Assembly (NCBI RefSeq): GCF_023065955.2
Contig: NW_026622875.1
Coordinates: 14,115,001 to 14,179,000, forward strand
DNA length: 64,000 bases
From: Ursus arctos
Lineage: Eukaryota; Chordata; Mammalia; Carnivora; Ursidae
Direction of reading: 5' to 3'
A program made the position numbers and the translations under genes. Below, one piece after another: positions 11,467 to 22,005 of the stretch; within the stretch, counting starts at the first letter, position 1; every line of letters begins with the position of its first letter. The notes under the pieces were generated by a model. The model was not told the DNA's origin. It made no database searches and was given only the letters and a program-made list of their open reading frames with translations.

Positions 11467-11481
11467 TAGAAGTCTGCTTTT

Positions 11482-11837
11482 AATAATACTTTCTTTAGAG
11501 AATAGTCACTCCAAACACTGAGATAATAGATTCAGCCTCAAGTCAAATATTCTCTATGCACCATACTGATAAGGGAGAAAAAATGGGGGTGGGGGAATGT
11601 TTTTTGAAAAGAACCAGTAAATGGAAAATATATTACCAAGTGAAATGCATTCAACATTTTAGTTCCGTTGAAAGAATAAATTATGTATAAGCATCAACTT
11701 TACTCTTCTTATAAACTCTGTATTATTTATAGCTATTTAAAGGTATTGAAAAATAGAAAAAGACAATTTGAAACGGTTTACATTTGCTTATCTTTTTAAA
11801 ATTTTGGCTTATTCCAACCACTGCCACCACACATAAA
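11482..11837. other. Unique non-coding DNA
   Basis: AT-rich. Nothing recognised. Confidence 0.5.
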
Positions 11838-11941
11838 TCCAGCATGGAGCCCAAACAGGGCTTGAACTCACCACCCTGAGACCAAGACCTGAGCTGAGCT
11901 GAGAGTCAGATCCTTAACTGCCTGAGCCACTCAGGTGCCCT
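11838..11941 (-). mobile_element. Short, older SINEC fragment
   Basis: 'gagctgagctgagagtcaga' and the head 'gcctgagccactcaggtgcc' mark an older Can-SINE. The body is short and no target-site duplication was found. The left boundary is approximate. Confidence 0.75.
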
Positions 11942-12042
11942 AACATTCTGGTATTTTGTGTTTTACGCTAATCGTTTTCATTTTTGTTTTTGTTTTCGTT
12001 TTGAAAGAGAGAGAGAGAGCCAGTGTGTGCACACATGCAAGC

Positions 12043-12061
12043 GGGCGGGCGGGGGGGCGGG
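12043..12061 (+). other. Potential G-quadruplex motif
   Basis: GGG-C-GGG-C-GGGGGGG-C-GGG: four G-tracts with single-base loops inside the outer SINE. This matches the canonical G4 pattern. No evidence of function in the sequence. Confidence 0.85.
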
Positions 12062-12098
12062 CAGGAGGCAGGGTCAGAGGGAGAGGGAGAGAAAGAAT

Positions 12099-12302
12099 TT
12101 CTTTTTTTTAAAGATTTTATTTATTTATTCGACAGAGATAGAGACAGCCAGCGAGAGAGGGAGGGAACACAAGCAGGGGGAGTGGGAGAGGAAGAAGCAG
12201 GCTCATAGTGGAGGAGCCTGATGTGGGGCTCGATCCCATAACGCCGGGATCACGCCCTGAGCCGAAGGCAGACGCTTAACCGCTGTGCCACCCAGGCGCC
12301 CC
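12099..12302 (-). mobile_element. SINEC, young copy nested in an older SINEC
   Basis: Young-subfamily copy with a perfect 15-bp target-site duplication, agggagagaaagaat, at 12084-12098 and 12303-12317. The duplicated site is itself SINE sequence, which proves the insertion order. Confidence 0.97.
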
Positions 12303-12425
12303 AGGGAGAGAAAGAATCTTAAGCAGACTCCACTCTCAGAGTGGAGCCCAAAGCGGGGCTCTATCTCATGACCCTGGGATCATGACCTGAGCCGAAATCA
12401 ACCTACTGAGCCACCCAGATACCCC

Positions 12426-13919
12426 CCTTGTTTTAAAAATTCTGGTTTGTAACTCATTAAATTGATTTTACCACCAACTGAAGAATTGAGACTCTAAGTG
12501 TGAAACACAGACCTGAACAAATCACGGTGCTGGTTGGACTCTAGAATGATACGAGATTCAAGCATATTTTATTTGAAGCACACAAGTTTTGTAGAATTCA
12601 GAAGTTACCAAATTTGTCATTATTTGCTATAATGTGAAACTTCAAAGTTTTTTGTTATCACTATTTTTTGCAATCAGTATGTCGCTCATACTGGTAAGAG
12701 ATGATTTGGCATTATAACTCTTTGGAATATTATACATTTTGCAATAAAAAGAATGATTTCTTAGTTCCAGGACATCCAAGTATGAAGTTGGGCTTTGAAA
12801 TAAGAAAGAAAATGGTCTAAGTGGAGAATTGCAGGAAGGAGTTGATAACAGTCTGGAGGTAGTCAAGAGTTCTAAAAAATTGCAAAACACTCACTATGAC
12901 ATTGCACCTTTACCACTGAATTTGCTTTTCCAAAGGACAATGAACCCTTCCAAAAATTTCACAGTTAAGCGGTCTCAAACTTTCTCTGTCCAGTGTTTCA
13001 CTCAATGAATGCAAGGTCCCCCTCTGTGTTATTCCTTCATGCATAAAAATATGTTTATTCAATATCTACAATGTGTCCAGAAGTCCACAAACAAGACAAA
13101 TAAAAAAAAACCTGTTTTCAGCATGACTACAATGCATTAAAGGAGATAAAAGGTAAGCAGAAATACCCTGACACAAAGTAGGCAGTCACCCCAATAAGCC
13201 ATGAGAGCCCTCTGGGCTGTCTCCCTTCACAGGGAACTCAATTCCTCCAAATGACAGCCTTTTTTTTTTTTTCTTTTAATTGAACAGCTCTGGTTCTTTG
13301 GAAGTTCTTCATATTGAATTATTTTCTCAGTGACATTTATCACCAATCCTATTTCTGTCCTCAGAAGACACATAGTTTAATAAAAAACAAATTTGGAGTA
13401 AACTCAGCTTAGTGGATTAACATCAAGAAAGAATACATTCCTAAGACGCTACGGAATGCTGAGAGGGGCCCATTCACTGGCATCACAGTTTGTGGGAGGG
13501 TACCTCCTGGACTGAATCCTAAAATAGAATCAAAACCATAGTCTATTTTAGTTGACAGAGACCCTACAAAGACTGTCCAGCCAACTTCTGTAATCCTTCA
13601 CATAGGCAAATAAGTTTGCAACCAAATCCACTGGAATATTTTCTAGGAAACATGATTCTGATTTCATTAACGACATAGTGGGAAAATAGAATCCACTTTT
13701 CAGAAGTTTAACTCAGTCAGCTTTGCTGCAACAGAGGTTTTGCTCCCTGAGGCTGACATTTGATCTGGTTCAGCCCCTAAAATAACCTTAGACATACGGA
13801 ATATGTGTAGGTACGATCCCGAACTGAGCTCAAGTTAGGAAGAACTAATAGAAACAACTAATAAATTGTAGTGCAGAATTTTTCAAGCTATGGATCATTA
13901 TTAACATACTGTATTCAGA
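12426..13919. other. Unique non-coding DNA
   Basis: About 1.5 kb with no gene. The 12642-12890 minus frame looks random. T-run at 13261-13272. Confidence 0.55.
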
Positions 13920-14155
13920 AATCTACAAAGTGTGTTCTCAAACCTACTCATTTAAAGCCTCACAATAATCTTTGAAGAAGATATTTTTAATCCCTTATTT
14001 CATGAAAGAAAACTAAGAAAGAATACTCTCACGCACAGCAAATCAGAGCTACAGTAGATATCATGATTTTCTAATTTACCTCCTTGATTTTACAGAACCT
14101 GAGGTATGAAAGAGTTAAGCAACATGGTAGAGTCAGGACTAGAATTTAGACTCTT
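13920..14155 (-). mobile_element. MIR-like fragments
   Basis: 'catttaaagcctcacaataa' and later 'gtatgaaagagttaagcaac' with 'agtcaggactagaatttaga' resemble reverse-complement MIR segments. Diverged, possibly two copies. Confidence 0.5.
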
Positions 14156-14239
14156 ACGGGATCTTTGTGCAAGGTTCTGCATCTGTTTATCAGAATCTTA
14201 TTGGGGTACTTTCTAAGTCTCTTTAGGTTCCTCTAAACA

Positions 14240-14480
14240 TTTGTAAATGGAGACATACATAGTGTTACAAACCTTTTTTTTTCCCCCACTTGGCAACGAC
14301 TTGGATATCTTTCCATGTTGATCCCTATGGTGCGATCTCGTTATTTCTGAAGGGGGAAGATTGGTGCTCTGAAGGTACACTCCAGCGCAGCGTACCCATC
14401 ATTTGTGACCAGCGTCAGTCTCGTTTATGCCCATGTCATACTGACTACGACATATTTTGAAGATTTATTCCTGATCCTTT
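14240..14480 (-). mobile_element. Weak L1 3' UTR fragment
   Basis: 'acttggatatctttccatgt' is characteristic of antisense L1 3' UTR sequence. The rest is diverged, so the extent is uncertain. Confidence 0.4.
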
Positions 14481-14522
14481 GTCTGTATTTCAAAAATAGG
14501 GCAGCTGAATCTTTCAATTCTT

Positions 14523-14705
14523 TTTTATTTTAAGATTTTATTTATTTATTTATTTGAGAGAGAGAGAGAGGGAGCATGAGTAGCAGGAGGGGCAGAGGGA
14601 GAAGCAGACTCCCCACTGAGCAGGGAGCCCAATGTGAGGCTCGATCCCAGGACCCTGGATTCATGACTTGAGCTGAAGGCAGATGGAGCCACCCAGGAGC
14701 CCCTC
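14523..14705 (-). mobile_element. SINEC, minus strand
   Basis: Tail 'aagattttatttatttattt', (GA)n, body 'agactccccactgagcaggg', head 'gagccacccaggagcccc'. A perfect 15-bp target-site duplication aatctttcaattctt is at 14508-14522 and 14706-14720. About 15 bp of the head (B-box side) appear deleted ('aggcagatggagccaccc'). Confidence 0.95.
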
Positions 14706-15001
14706 AATCTTTCAATTCTTGAATGTAGTCAACCATATTTCTTAAAAGAATCTAGAACTCAAAGGCTTGAAGTATGTGGTAGGCGTGCAGATCTTCACAA
14801 AGCAAGGCGGGCCATCATGTGTTTTGAGGGCAAAACTGAGGTCTTCCTATAACTGCCTGTGCCAAATACGAAAGTTGATACTTGGTAACAAGTAAATTTT
14901 GTTCTTTGATTTTCAACAAGAATTCTGACTTGGAGCACCTTCTGTGGGCATTATGATCATTTTTACACATTTGAACTAATTTAAAGAAACTGTAAGTCTT
15001 T

Positions 15002-15218
15002 TTTTTTTTAATGATTTTTTATTATATCATGTTAGTCACCATACAGTACATCCCCGGTTTCCGATGTAAGGCTCGATGATTCATTAGTTGCGTATAACAC
15101 CCAGTGCACCATGCAGTACGTGCCCTCCTTACTACCCATCACCGGTCTATCCCATTCCCCCACGCCCCTCCCCTCTGAGGCCCCCAGTTTGTTTCTCATA
15201 GTCCATAGTCTCTCATGA
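15002..15218 (-). mobile_element. 5'-truncated carnivore L1 3' end
   Basis: The minus strand reads as the terminal ~215 bp of a carnivore L1 3' UTR, starting at 'catgagagactatggactat' and ending in AT-rich sequence plus poly(A) (plus-strand T-run at 15002-15009). The target-site duplication aagaaactgtaagtctt (14985-15001) / aagaaaccgtaagtctt (15219-15235) is 17 bp with one mismatch. No coding part remains. Confidence 0.93.
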
Positions 15219-15235
15219 AGAAACCGTAAGTCTTA

Positions 15236-18200
15236 ATGATAGTCTCCAATATTTAACAAGCTTGAATTTCTCCCTCCACATTATCTTTAGGCAAATGAGC
15301 AAAGACTTGAGCAGCACATCCTTTTGATGGAGCCATGAAAATGGCTGAAAGGCAATGATCAGATCGGTGGTAACAATGATGTCCGTCCTTTGATGGCAGA
15401 AAATGGATGAGGAAATATTCTGAAATTTTTTCTTAATTTTCTCCCCAAGTATAGTTTTGGAAGAATGCAGATTGCAAAGTGGTAGGGTTTTTTGTTTTTA
15501 CTCCTAACTTCATCATAGAAAACTTTCACCACCCTGTGAATTCTTGATGTTTTAATATTTTTCAGTTTCATGTGTTGCCAATGCTTGTGACTTGCAGGAA
15601 AATGAACAACTCTGTAGCATTTTAAATTAGAGTTGAATGATTTTGACTCAAATGTTCCTCAAGATGATAGTCACCTAGTGCTGCTGTTGAGCGTTTTGGG
15701 GTTCACAACACATTGGGAAGGTGAATCTTTTCTTTTGCAATAAAGGAGAAACCATAATTAACATTCGTTTCTTTTTTTTCCTCTTATCATCAGCTCTCCC
15801 CTCATCCCAAATAATAGTAATAATAATGTAAAACTCAGGAGTACTGAAGGGAAGGTGTCTAGTCAGTCTGGTCAAGCAAAGAAGGAGCCTGATGCGGCTG
15901 ATGGGTGGTATCGTGTTTTTTTCCCCTGGGTCCTCAATCTTCCAAGATCTCTAATAAATGGAATTTCTGTTTATTTTCCAGTGACACATTTGCTTACGGT
16001 ATTGTACCTGCCACCATTTGATGGTGCCCATTAGGACATCTAAACAAATTTACTTACTTCCCACTTATTTCTTGCAACTTTCTCAATTTATGGGCTGGAA
16101 GAAATAGAACAAGAAACAGGAATACATTTTGAGGGCCTGAAAGTCCTTTTTTTGGTACTATATTACTGTAATATCGAGGCAAACTTTAAATTAAAACAAA
16201 ATTTACACTCAAAACAGAAAACATTCTGCTCATGTCATGACAGAGAAGTATATATTGCACCACATAGGTGATGACATCACAAGTAGCTAACAAATACGTC
16301 CTTCCCGGAATTGTAGGACCAGCTCTGAATACGCCTCATTCCAACTTCAGCATACCAGATCAGTCAATGTAGTTTAGCTTAGGTTTTCTTATTTTAGGTA
16401 CTTTTATAAAAACAACAAGTATTGCTTTTGATTCTTCCCCTGCCCCCAAGACAACACACCCACAATCATATTATAAAATTGTATATGATTTTCAAATGAC
16501 AGCATAGCCCTCTCTGGAGGATCTGTTATACTACCCTCAATTCTCTCCTGTACCAATAAGCTTATTGATAACATTTCCATATCTGCTCTTGGATATTCCT
16601 TTCTTTGGTCTAAGAAACTGAATCATATTTAAATGAAAGTAAACACCCTTAACAAGGGTAATGTGTAAAGATGGTATCAGTCATTAACACCATAGCATAA
16701 ATTATTGAATACAGGTAATTAAAATTTATTGTTGGGCCTCTGAGGGCCTGTGTCAGGCTCAGTGACAGGCCCCTGAGGAGCATTTGACCTTTGTCATCAT
16801 TTCATTGGACAATGTTGGACCAGTTGATTCAATTTGGGGCTCAATTTTGTCATTTGCGAATTGAAGGAATTGGATTAGTTTGACATTTTTCTAAGTCTCT
16901 GAGGATTTTCAAGTTCCCCTCTGGGAAGGGAAAAGGCTCTGATCAGAGCAGCTCTTGATTATCTTATTTATGTATTGGACCTTTTTTTCAATTTTGTTTT
17001 TTCTGAAGAAAGAGTTTTACAGCTAATATATTAGGAATTAACAATTTTGAAAATAACCCTACTGGATGACTTTTAGAATTTTTAAAACTGTGACTTCTGA
17101 TGACTTTCAATATTTTTTAATTTGACCCTATTTTCTCTATTTACAATAGGATAGCCTCCTGAGAGGATATTTTCACAGAAGAGAGAGAAGGAAGAAAATC
17201 TGGGGCATAGGACACTTGCCGGAGGGTTTCTAGACGTTGGCCAGACTAGGGTTCAAGGTGCTTGGTATACACCGGGGCCAGTGTGGATACGTAGGAGGTT
17301 GCAGCAAAACCTGATTTTGCCAGTTACTCGGTTTTGCGAAAGGCTAGCCCCAGGTCTCAGTAAAGCATGGGCCACCTAATTTTTGGTTGATCCTTCTGAG
17401 TGAGAGAAAAATTCCCTCTGAGAAACAGAAATCTCCACAATAGTTCACTTTGCAAATGTCATCCTCTCTAGGAAGTACATTTTCTGTTGCCTCTAACAAA
17501 GAAGTTTACAGCTTAATAATTCCACTGGCCACATTTCAGCAAGTAACATGTAGTTTAAAAAGTAATCATAAGAAAAAAATAATCTTCTATATATGAAGCT
17601 CTAAATATTATGCCTTTAGGTCTTTTCTCCCTCTCTGAACTTGGAACCTTTCTGGAGTTGTGCCAAAACAACTCTTAACAATGTCAAAATAAATTTTAGG
17701 ACACTCTTTCAAAAGTTCCTTAAAATATTAGGAAGTAGAAAATCATTAAATAACTGATTTGACCTGACTGCAACAGAGAAAAGCTGTTGATGTTATTTCT
17801 ATCATGCTCAGATAAAATCTCTTCTTGGATTAGGAGTAGGAATGGAAAAGGTTGGAGCCATCTAGGATAGGTTACCCCTGGAATCCTTTTCACTGAGGAC
17901 CATGGGTTTGAGGCTTGAGAGAAGGTGCCTACCACCCCCCACCCCATTAAACTCTGGATGCAGGATCACAATGATAAAAGGGGCAAATTTACAAGGGCCT
18001 CAGGTGAAGCTTCCATAAAGGTGAAGATGATGATGGTTGATAGTTGGTCCTGGGAGTCTTAGTGCCCTCTGTTCGTCATGACTGTCCTAGCATGTATGGT
18101 TGGAGGTCTGAAACATGACATCCACCTTAGAGAAAATAGGGAGACATCAGTAAAGCAGGAAGCGTTCCCCAGATGAGAGGGACACGGCAAGCAAAAGTGA

Positions 18201-18339
18201 GAAAACAGTGATGGGCTAGCTTGGTGACTAAGGTACAGGAAAAATCAAACTATCCAAGATGTGCTTCGGTGCCCTTTGAACCACTCGGCCTAGTGAGTGA
18301 CTTCTGGCCAAGAACAAGCCTGGATTTTAGGTTTGCGGG
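15236..18339. other. Unique non-coding DNA, one MIR-like patch
   Basis: About 3.1 kb. No gene is recognised; frames at 15359-15571, 15675-15875 and 17720-17947 (minus) are random-looking. A MIR3-like segment is visible around 16840-16920 ('gaaggaattggattagtttg'). Confidence 0.55.
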
Positions 18340-19198
18340 AGGTGTATATCTTGTTTTTAATGTCTCTTGAGATTTCTTCTTTGACCTATTTATTATGTAC
18401 AAGTGTGTTGCTTAATCTCCATGTACCTGGGATTTCTAGTTGTCTTCTGTTACTGTTCTAATTTAATTCCACTGTGGTCTGAGAGCAGATGGTATGACTT
18501 CAACTCTTTGAAGTTTGATGCTCCAGAATGTGGCTTGTCTTGGTGAATGTTCCATGTGAGCTTGAGAATGTGTGTTCTGCTGCTGCTGGGTGAAGCAGTC
18601 TATAGATGTCAAATATACACAGTTGATTGATGGTGTTGTTGAATTCAACATGTCCTTACTGATTTTCTGCCTACGGGATGTGTCCGTTTCTGATAGAAGA
18701 GCGTTGACCCTTAACTATGATAGTAGATTCATCTATTTCTTCTTGCAATTCCAGCAGTTTTGCCTTGTGAAGTTTGATGCTCTGTGCTAGACGCATATAC
18801 ATTAACGGTTGTTATATCTTCTTGGAGAATTATGTAACACCTCTCTTAATCTGTGATAACTTTCCTGGCTTTGATGTCTGCTCTGTCTGAAATTAATATA
18901 GCTACTCCTGCTTTCTTTTGATTAATACTAGCATGGGATATTTTTCTCCATCCATTAACTTTAAATCTGTATGTGTCTTTATACTTAAGGTGGATTTCTT
19001 GCAGACAATATGTAGCTAGGTTTTGTTTCCCGATCCACTATGATTAAAAGCCAATCATAGTTTTAATTGGCCATTTAAATCATTGACATTCAAAGTGATT
19101 ATTGGTAAGATTGGATGAATAACTGTCATATCTGCTGTTTTCTTTTTGTAGCCTTTATTCTTTGTTCCTATCTTTGTTCCTGCCTTTTGTAATTTTTA

Positions 19199-19399
19199 AA
19201 AAGATTTTATTTATTTATTTATTTATTTATTTAATTTCTAGCTGGGGGAGGGGCAGAGGGAGAAGGAGAGAGAATTCTAAGCCGACACTATGCTCAACAA
19301 GGAACCTGACTCAGGGCTCGATCTCACAACCCTGAGATCATGACCCAAGCCAAAATCAAGAGTCAGTTGCTCAACTGACTAAGCTACCCAGGCACCCAG
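19199..19399 (-). mobile_element. SINEC in L1, minus strand
   Basis: Tail (ATTT)n at 19205-19234, body 'gggggaggggcagagggaga', head 'taagctacccaggcaccca'. The target-site duplication tgccttttgtaattttta (19181-19198) / tgccttttgtggttttta (19400-19417) has two mismatches, consistent with an older insertion. Confidence 0.93.
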
Positions 19400-19583
19400 T
19401 GCCTTTTGTGGTTTTTATTGAGCATTTTATATGATTCCACTTTCTGTCCTTTTCTATCATGTCAGTTATACTTCTTTTTTCCCCCTTTTTTATGGTTGCC
19501 CTAGAGTTTGCAATATATATTTATAACTAATCCAAATCTACTTTCGGATATCACTATACCATTTCATAAGTATTGTGAGTACC

Positions 19584-19613
19584 TAATAATAATAATAATG
19601 ATAATAATAATAT
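19584..19613. repeat. (AAT)n microsatellite
   Basis: About ten AAT units with one interruption (gat), inside the old L1. Confidence 0.9.
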
Positions 19614-20348
19614 TTCCTTCCTCCCATCCCTTGTATCATTGCTGTCATTCATTTCCCTTATATATAAGCATACATAAGCCGTATAAACATGATATATACA
19701 TAAGCATACGTAATTGAATATATTGTTGCTATTATTATTTTGAACAAATTGTTATCTGTTAGGTCAATTAAGATTAAGAAAAATAAAAGTTTTTATTTTA
19801 CCCTTATTCCTTCTTTGATGATCTACTCTTCTTTCTATAGATCCAAGTTTCTGCCCTATATTATTTTCCTTCTGTCTAAAGACTTCTTTAAGCATTTCTT
19901 GCAAGACAGGTCTAGTGGCAACAAATTCCTTCAATTTGTGTTTATCTGAGAAAGTCTCATTCACTTTAAAAAACTAATTTTGCAGGGTACAGCATTTTAG
20001 GTTGGTGGCTTTTATTTTTTCTCTCAACACTTTAAATACTGCACTGCATTTCTTCTTGCTTTCCTGGTTTCTGAGTAGGTTGGATGTAATTCTTATTACA
20101 GGTAAAGTTTTTTTCCTCTGGCTTCTCTCAAGAGTTTTTCATTATCTTTGATTATCTGTGGTTTCAAAATGATATGATTAGGTATAGATTTGGGGGCATT
20201 TATTTTGCTTGGTGTTCTCTGAACTTCCTGGATCTGTGCTTTGTGCCTGACATTAATTTGGGAGAAATTCTCAGTTTTTGAGTGCATTAATGAATTTCAA
20301 TAATTTGAAATTATTATTTCAAATATTTCATCTGTTTCTCTTTTTCTT

Positions 20349-20567
20349 TCTTTTTTTTTCTAAATCATAATCTTTTTTTAAAGATTTTATTTATTTATTC
20401 GACAGGATAGAGACAGCCAGCGAGAGAGGGAACACAAGCAGGGGGAGTGGGAGAGGAAGAAGCAGGCTCACAGCGGAGGAGCCTGATGTGGGGCTCGATC
20501 CCAGAACGCCGGGATCACACCCTGAGCCAAAGGCAGATGGTTAACCGCTGTGCCACCCAGGCGCCCC
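20349..20567 (-). mobile_element. SINEC, young copy in L1, minus strand
   Basis: Body 'gacagccagcgagagaggga' and head 'gccacccaggcgcccc' are near-identical to the 11.3- and 12.1-kb copies. The target-site duplication tgtttctctttttctt is at 20333-20348 and 20568-20583. The 3' tail contains extra AT-rich sequence ('taaatcataatctttt'). Confidence 0.95.
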
Positions 20568-21340
20568 TGTTTCTCTTTTTCTTCTTTCCGATTCCTGTTA
20601 TGCAAATGTTAACTTTCTGTAGTTGTCACACAGTCCTTGGATATTCTGTTTGGCTTCTTTTCACTCTTTGTTCTCTTTGCTTTTTGGTTTTGGAGATTTC
20701 TATTGAGATTTCCTCAAGCTCAGAGATTCTTTGCTCAGCCATATCCAGTCCACTAATAAGCCTATTAAAGGCCTCTTCCTTTCTGTCACAGTGTTCTTGA
20801 TCTCTAACATTCTTTTTGGTTCTTTCTTAGGATTTCCATTTCTCTGCTTACATGGCCCACCTGTTCTCACATGCTGTCTACTCTGTCAGTTAGAACCCTT
20901 AGCATGTTAATTATAGTTCTCTTAAATTCCTAGTCTTAACTCCAACATCTCTGCTATGTCTGGTTCTGATGCTTGCTCTCTGTCACTTCAAATTGTGTTT
21001 TTTCCCTTTAGTATGCCTTGTAATTTTTTGTTGATAGCCAGACACAATGTATCAAGTAAAAGGAACTGCTGTAAATAGGCCTTTAGTAATGTGCTGGGGG
21101 AGAGGGAAATCCTTCTGTAGCCCTATGATTAGGTCTTAGTCTTTAGTCTCCAGCCTATCCCTCTGGACTCTAAACTTCACAAGTGTTTCTTAGTGTTTTT
21201 TTCTCCCTTTAGATGTGACAGAATGGCCAGAGTGAGCTGGAATTTCTTTCCCCAGGTCAGTTAGGTTTTGATAGTAACACAGCAGTTTAGGCTCTTGTTA
21301 ACGAATTTCCCCTGAAGGCAGGCCTTGTTAAGAAAAACAG

Positions 21341-21521
21341 AGTGCTCAGGCACCTGGGGGGCTCAGTTGCTTAAGCGGCTGACTTCAGCTCAGGTCATGA
21401 TCTCAGGGTCCTGGGATTGAGCCTCATGTTGGGCTCCCTTCTCAGTGGAGAGTCTGCTTGTACCCCTTCCCCAATTTGTGCTCTCTCTCTCTCTCAAATA
21501 ATTAAATAAATAAAATCTTGA

Positions 21522-21556
<35 letters not shown>

Positions 21557-21557
21557 G
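21341..21557 (+). mobile_element. SINEC in L1, plus strand, with (AAAG)n tail
   Basis: Head 'ggcacctggggggctcagtt', body 'gtcatgatctcagggtcctg', TC-rich stretch, 'aaataaataaaatcttg' and then about nine AAAG units (21520-21557). No clear target-site duplication was found. Confidence 0.92.
21520..21557. repeat. (GAAA)n microsatellite
   Basis: Nine or so uninterrupted GAAA units that grew from the SINE poly(A) tail. Confidence 0.95.
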
Positions 21558-22005
21558 GCTCTGACATTATTTTTAAATGATTCTTTTTCCTCTCTTCTTC
21601 CAGGAAGCAAAGGGGGTTTTTCTCTGATATATACTGTGAAAACCTGGTTGAGCTCCTGGAGGTAAATCTTGCAATATTGTGGGGGCCCCTGTATGACTGG
21701 GTCCCCTGGAGCTTTTAACTCTCAGGCTTGTCCGCACTGAGCTTCCAGCAATTCATCAATTATAGTTCAGGTTTTCCTACCCTGGCACTGGTTCATATGA
21801 GTAATTTCCACTCTTGAGTCTCTGTTTCAATAAGCCAAGTGTCTCTGTAATTACCTGTCTGTCTCTCCAATCTTGGGTGCAGGTATCTGCCCTGTGTTCT
21901 CCCCTCTCTTATGGATCCAAGAAGACGTGTTGATTTTTCAGTCTTCAGCTTTTTACTTATTGTTAGGACAGAGATGACTTTCAAGCTCCTTATATGCAGA
22001 ACCAG

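Larger units (their letters stand above)
12000..12425 (-). mobile_element. Older SINEC interrupted by a young SINEC
   Basis: The outer element is an old SINEC on the minus strand. Its body starts near 12000 ('gaaagagagagagagag'), is broken by the insertion at 12099-12302, and resumes at 12318 ('ttaagcagactccactctca') to the head 'tgagccacccagata'. It contains a G-run segment at 12043-12061. Confidence 0.88.
18340..22005 (-). mobile_element. Old L1 LINE, ORF2 to 5' UTR, split by three SINEs
   Basis: Antisense to the plus strand. The left part (18340-19020) matches the ORF2 endonuclease region (e.g. 'atagctactcctgctttctt' = ORF2 minus-strand codons). About 19850-20000 is the inter-ORF area, 20000-20900 ORF1, and 20900-22005 the 5' UTR ('gtaaataggcctttagtaat', 'ccaatcttgggtgcaggtat'). 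Many stops make it inactive. The 3' half of ORF2 and the 3' UTR are missing. SINEs at 19199, 20349 and 21341 interrupt it. Confidence 0.88.

Noticed and set aside
16355..16400. Sequence resembling the start of mitochondrial tRNA-Phe ('caatgtagtttagctt')
   Set aside because: The similarity stops after about 15 bases; no nuclear mitochondrial insertion is supported.
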